DNA of 64,000 bases, from assembly GCA_900110395.1 (NCBI GenBank), contig FODP01000014.1:1-64000 (forward strand). The letters run 5' to 3'. Shown here in pieces: positions 61,201 to 64,000 of the stretch (positions within the stretch are counted from its first letter, which is position 1; the number at the start of each line of letters is the position of its first letter). A program made the translations under genes and the position numbers. The notes beneath the pieces were generated by a model. It saw nothing but the letters and a program-made list of their open reading frames with translations. It was not told the DNA's origin and ran no database searches. The stretch comes from Rhodospirillales bacterium URHD0017. GTDB taxonomy: Bacteria > Pseudomonadota > Alphaproteobacteria > Reyranellales > Reyranellaceae.

Positions 61201-61818
61201 ATGAAGCTCTACAACTCCGTCGGGCCCAACCCGCGCATGGTCCGCATGTTCATGGCCGAGAAGGGCTTTGACGTTCCCAAGGTGGAGGTCGACCTGCGCG
61301 GCGGCGAGAACCGGCGCGAGCCCTACGCCTCGAAGGTCAATCCGGCCGGCCAGTGCCCGGCGCTCGAGCTCGATGACGGCACGGTGCTGGCCGAGATCAC
61401 GGCGATCTGCGAGTACGTCGACGAAAAGAAGAAGGACACGCCCTCGCTGATCGGCAACACGCCCGAGGAGCGCGCCACGACGCGCATGTGGACGCGCCGC
61501 ATCGACCTCAACATCGCCGAGCCCGCCATCAACGGCTTCCGCTTTTCGCAGGGCCTGAAGCTTTTCGAGAATCGTATCCGCTGCATTCCCGAGGCGGCCG
61601 ATGGCCTGAAGGCCGCGGCGCAGGACAAGCTGAAGTGGCTGGACGGGTTGATGGGCGCAAAACCCTTCATCGCCGGCGACAAGCTCACCATGGCCGACAT
61701 CCTGCTGTTCGCCTTCGTCGACTTCATGGCGCAGGTCGGCCAGCCCTTGTCAGCCGATTGCAAGAACCTCACCGCTTGGTACGGCCGCATGAAGGCCCGC
61801 CCCAGCGCGGCCGCCTGA
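61201..61818 (+). CDS. Glutathione S-transferase family protein
   Basis: A 205-residue GST: N-terminal thioredoxin-like domain with P-A-G-Q-C-P-A-L (cis-Pro region) and I-T-A-I-C-E-Y near residue 68; C-terminal helical domain with F-I-A-G-D-K-L-T-M-A-D-I-L (N-capping box). GGAGGAG precedes the ATG at 61201. It does not resemble the GST at 50852 closely. Runs with the dehydrogenase. Confidence 0.9.
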   Translation: MKLYNSVGPNPRMVRMFMAEKGFDVPKVEVDLRGGENRREPYASKVNPAGQCPALELDDGTVLAEITAICEYVDEKKKDTPSLIGNTPEERATTRMWTRRIDLNIAEPAINGFRFSQGLKLFENRIRCIPEAADGLKAAAQDKLKWLDGLMGAKPFIAGDKLTMADILLFAFVDFMAQVGQPLSADCKNLTAWYGRMKARPSAAA

Positions 61819-61833
61819 TCGGAGACTGTTGCG

Positions 61834-62997
61834 ATGCGTTGCCTGACCGCCGTGTTGGCTTTCTTCCTTGCGACCCTGGCCATCGGGACCAGTTTTGCCC
61901 AGGGCGACACGCCCAAGGGCCTGTTCCTGACCACGGACTATCCCTCGCAGACCGTGCGGGCGGGGGAGGTGACGACCATCCGACTGAAGCTCACCAACGC
62001 CGGGCTGCCGCCCGAGCCGGTGGCGCTGGCGCTCAAGGACGTGCCGGCCGGCTGGAAGATCGACATTTTAGGCGGTGGTCAGCCGGTTGCGGCGGCGATG
62101 CCGGGCGTCAACCAGGATGTCGCCCTGCAGCTTCGCGTCGACGTTCCCAAGGACGCCAAGCCCGGCTCGCAGAAGATCCTGATCAGCGCCAAGGGGCCGA
62201 TCGCCCAGTCGGTCGAGCTGCCGCTGACGCTCACCGTCGGCACCGAGGCGCCGGCCAAGCTCAGCATCAAGTCGCGCCTGCCGTCGCTGCGCGGCACGCC
62301 GCGCTCGGCCTTCGAGTACACGGTCACCGTCGGCAACGACAGTGGCAAGGACCTGACGGTGGCGCTCTCAGCGCAGGGGCCGGCCAACTTCCAGGCCACC
62401 TTCACCGAGGGATTCGGCTCCAACGAGATCAGCTCGATCCCGATCGAGGCCGGCCAGACCAAGGACATCAAGGTCAAGGTGACGCCGCCGCGCGACGTGA
62501 AGGCGGGCGACTATCCGGTGCTGGTCAAGGTGGCGTCGGAAGGCGCCACCGCCGAACTGCGCGTGACCTTGCAGGTGAGCGGCCAGGGACGGATCGCGCT
62601 CTCGACCAAGGATGGCCGCCTGTCGGGCGAGGCCGAGGTCGGCAAGGCGTCGACCTATGCGCTGGTGCTGTCCAACGACGGCACGGCGCCGATCGAGGAA
62701 GTCGAGATGTCGGGGACGGTACCGACCAACTGGAAGGTCGAGTTCAACCCCAAGACCATCGCGAGCCTAGCGCCCAACGAGAAGAAAGACGTACAGGTGG
62801 TGGTGACGCCGGCCGACAAGGCGATCGCCGGCGACTACGTCGCCTCGTTCCGCGCCAACGGGCGGGGCGAATCGGCGTCAGCCGACTTCCGCATCACCGT
62901 CACCACCTCCACCCTGTGGGGCATTGTCGGCGTCGGCATCATCGCCGTCGCCCTGCTGGTCCTGCTGGGCGCCGTCGCGCGCTTCGGCCGGCGCTAG
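61834..62997 (+). CDS. NEW3/COG1470-type exported protein associated with ABC exporter
   Basis: A 387-residue protein: signal peptide (MRCLTAVLAFFLATLAIGTSFAQ), three to four repeated Ig-like beta domains (V-R-A-G-E-V-T-T-I-R-L-K-L-T-N; V-P-K-D-A-K-P-G-S; V-T-P-P-R-D-V-K-A-G-D-Y; V-T-P-A-D-K-A-I-A-G-D-Y) and a C-terminal membrane helix (about 360-382) with a short basic cytoplasmic tail. This is the NEW3/alpha-galactosidase-associated pattern often found next to ABC transporters. It precedes the ABC ATPase by 10 bp. Confidence 0.82.
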   Translation: MRCLTAVLAFFLATLAIGTSFAQGDTPKGLFLTTDYPSQTVRAGEVTTIRLKLTNAGLPPEPVALALKDVPAGWKIDILGGGQPVAAAMPGVNQDVALQLRVDVPKDAKPGSQKILISAKGPIAQSVELPLTLTVGTEAPAKLSIKSRLPSLRGTPRSAFEYTVTVGNDSGKDLTVALSAQGPANFQATFTEGFGSNEISSIPIEAGQTKDIKVKVTPPRDVKAGDYPVLVKVASEGATAELRVTLQVSGQGRIALSTKDGRLSGEAEVGKASTYALVLSNDGTAPIEEVEMSGTVPTNWKVEFNPKTIASLAPNEKKDVQVVVTPADKAIAGDYVASFRANGRGESASADFRITVTTSTLWGIVGVGIIAVALLVLLGAVARFGRR

Positions 62998-63007
62998 ACG
63001 GGCGACA

Positions 63008-63961
63008 ATGGGTGAGTCGGAGAAAATGGGCAACGTCATCGAGGCGCGCGGGCTGCTGAAGCTCTACGGCAGCCAGCGCGCCGTCGACGCCATCGATCTC
63101 GACATCCATCGCGGCGAGATCTTTGGCCTGCTCGGGCCGAACGGCGCGGGCAAGACCACGACCATCCTGATGATGCTGGGCCTGACCGAGATCAGCGGCG
63201 GTTCGGTCCAGGTCCTGGGCTTCAATCCGGTGAGCGAGCCGCTCGAGGTCAAGCGCCGCGTCGGCTACCTGCCGGACTCGGTCGGTTTCTACGACCATAT
63301 GACGGCGCGCGAGAACCTTCAGTACACGGCGCGGCTTCTCGATATCCCGCGCTCGCAGGCGGGTCGGCGCATCATGGAGGCGCTGGAGAGCGTCAAGCTT
63401 GCCGACGTCGCGGGCAAGCGCGTCGCCACCTTCTCGCGCGGCATGCGCCAGCGGCTGGGCATCGCCGAGATCGTCATGAAGCAGGCCGAGGTCGCGATCC
63501 TCGACGAGCCGACCTCGGGTCTCGATCCGCACGCCACCTTCGAGCTGCTGGAGATGATCCGGGGGCTGAGGCGGGCGGGCGTGGCGGTGCTATTGAGCTC
63601 GCATTTGCTCGACCGCGTGCAGAGCGTCTGTGACCGCGTAGCCCTGTTCAACAAGGGCAAGATCGCCCTGATGGGCACGGTGGTGGAGCTCGCCAACCAG
63701 GTTCTGGGCGCGGGCCATCCTTTCCTCGTCGAGGCACAAGGAACCGACGTCGCCGTGGCCTTGCGCGGTGTCGAAGGCGTGCAAACTGTCGTGCCGGAGG
63801 GTGAGGGCGCCTGGCGAGTCATGGCCGATCGCGACGTGCGCGCGGCAGCGGCACAGCGCATCGTCTCGGCCGGTGGGTCGCTGACGCGCCTGGCCGACCT
63901 GCAGCCCAGCCTCGAAGAGGTCTATACGCGCTACTTCCAGGAAGCCCGCCATGCCGCGTAG
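63008..63961 (+). CDS. ABC transporter ATP-binding protein
   Basis: A 317-residue ATPase: Walker A G-P-N-G-A-G-K-T-T (around residue 47), ABC signature F-S-R-G-M-R-Q-R (variant with S-R-G), Walker B V-A-I-L-D-E-P-T-S-G-L-D, H-loop S-S-H-L-L. CcmA/DrrA-like exporter ATPase with ~85 extra C-terminal residues. A Met six codons later (63026), preceded by GGAGAAA, is an alternative start. The next gene overlaps its end by 11 nt. Confidence 0.92.
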   Translation: MGESEKMGNVIEARGLLKLYGSQRAVDAIDLDIHRGEIFGLLGPNGAGKTTTILMMLGLTEISGGSVQVLGFNPVSEPLEVKRRVGYLPDSVGFYDHMTARENLQYTARLLDIPRSQAGRRIMEALESVKLADVAGKRVATFSRGMRQRLGIAEIVMKQAEVAILDEPTSGLDPHATFELLEMIRGLRRAGVAVLLSSHLLDRVQSVCDRVALFNKGKIALMGTVVELANQVLGAGHPFLVEAQGTDVAVALRGVEGVQTVVPEGEGAWRVMADRDVRAAAAQRIVSAGGSLTRLADLQPSLEEVYTRYFQEARHAA

Positions 63962-64000
63962 TGCCGCCCGCACCGGCTCTCCATTCACCGGCCTGGGGCC
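63951..64000 (+). CDS. Probable ABC transporter permease, start only (cut by window edge)
   Basis: ATG at 63951 overlaps the end of the ATPase gene by 11 nt and opens a frame reading M-P-R-S-A-A-R-T-G-S-P-F-T-G-L to the window edge. The usual gene order (exported NEW3 protein, ATPase, permease) makes a permease likely, but only 16 codons are visible. Confidence 0.55.
   Translation, partial: MPRSAARTGSPFTGLG

Overview
The window is high-GC bacterial DNA, densely packed with genes. It looks like an environmental alphaproteobacterium, possibly of the Reyranella/Rhodospirillales-Hyphomicrobiales type. This guess rests on the GC-rich codon use, the several orphan Bug-type (TctC-like) binding proteins, the many amidohydrolases, SDRs and GSTs, and the dispersed hairpin repeats. 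No rRNA, tRNA, CRISPR array, prophage or replication origin was seen. Nearly every gene is a catabolic enzyme, a solute-binding protein or a local regulator, so this is an accessory catabolic region rather than a housekeeping one.

Layout. 0-8.4 kb: an IS1182-like transposase tail; a cobalt-type nitrile hydratase operon (alpha, beta, activator, on the minus strand); a LOG-family protein; two amidohydrolases; an SDR; a Gfo/Idh/MocA oxidoreductase; and a HupE-like membrane pair. 8.4-18.8 kb: an LLM-class oxidoreductase, an orphan peptide-type binding protein, an adenylosuccinate-lyase-family enzyme, a 1063-residue BNR-repeat protein, a type-B carboxylesterase, a DUF4242 protein and a Bug protein. 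19-27.6 kb: a DAACS transporter fused to a periplasmic binding domain with a TPR partner, an SDR, a dienelactone hydrolase, a CLC chloride/proton antiporter and two tandem TauE/SafE copies that both look damaged. 27.6-32.3 kb: a tight minus-strand operon (GMC oxidoreductase, NHL-repeat protein, MetE-like methyltransferase, D-2-hydroxyacid dehydrogenase). 32.4-36.5 kb: two small secreted PepSY-like proteins, an NTF2-like protein, a D-aminoacylase-like amidohydrolase and an ATC-hydrolase-like protein, followed by a RAYT transposase. 36.5-41 kb: a minus-strand group (3-hydroxyisobutyrate-dehydrogenase-like, amidohydrolase, Bug protein, second MetE-like enzyme). 41-48.9 kb: amidase, VOC proteins with a TetR regulator, CutA-HtrA, a glutamine-synthetase-like enzyme and a Rieske oxygenase. 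49-64 kb: regulators (IclR x2, HxlR, AraC), GSTs, a nuclease-like protein, a BRCT protein, a Bug/IclR/M24 module, an alpha/beta hydrolase-alcohol dehydrogenase pair and the start of an ABC export operon.

Two features run through the whole window. The first is a family of REP-type hairpins (a stem closing on a CTCCAG/CTGGAG centre, flanked by GGACC and TCATGA). It occurs at seven places, and two copies flank a RAYT (Y1/HUH) transposase gene, its likely mobiliser. Stem sequences differ between copies but stay paired. A second, unrelated inverted-repeat family (GTCATCC-GAGC-AGCGA type) is confined to 41.3-47.5 kb. The second feature is evidence of gene decay and shuffling: a transposase tail, an amber-interrupted TauE gene, a TauE gene with no normal start codon, and a 111-bp scar at about 51.95 kb made of the tail of a Bug gene joined to the tail of an IclR gene.

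Most functions below are family-level assignments from motifs visible in the translations. Substrates are not known unless stated.
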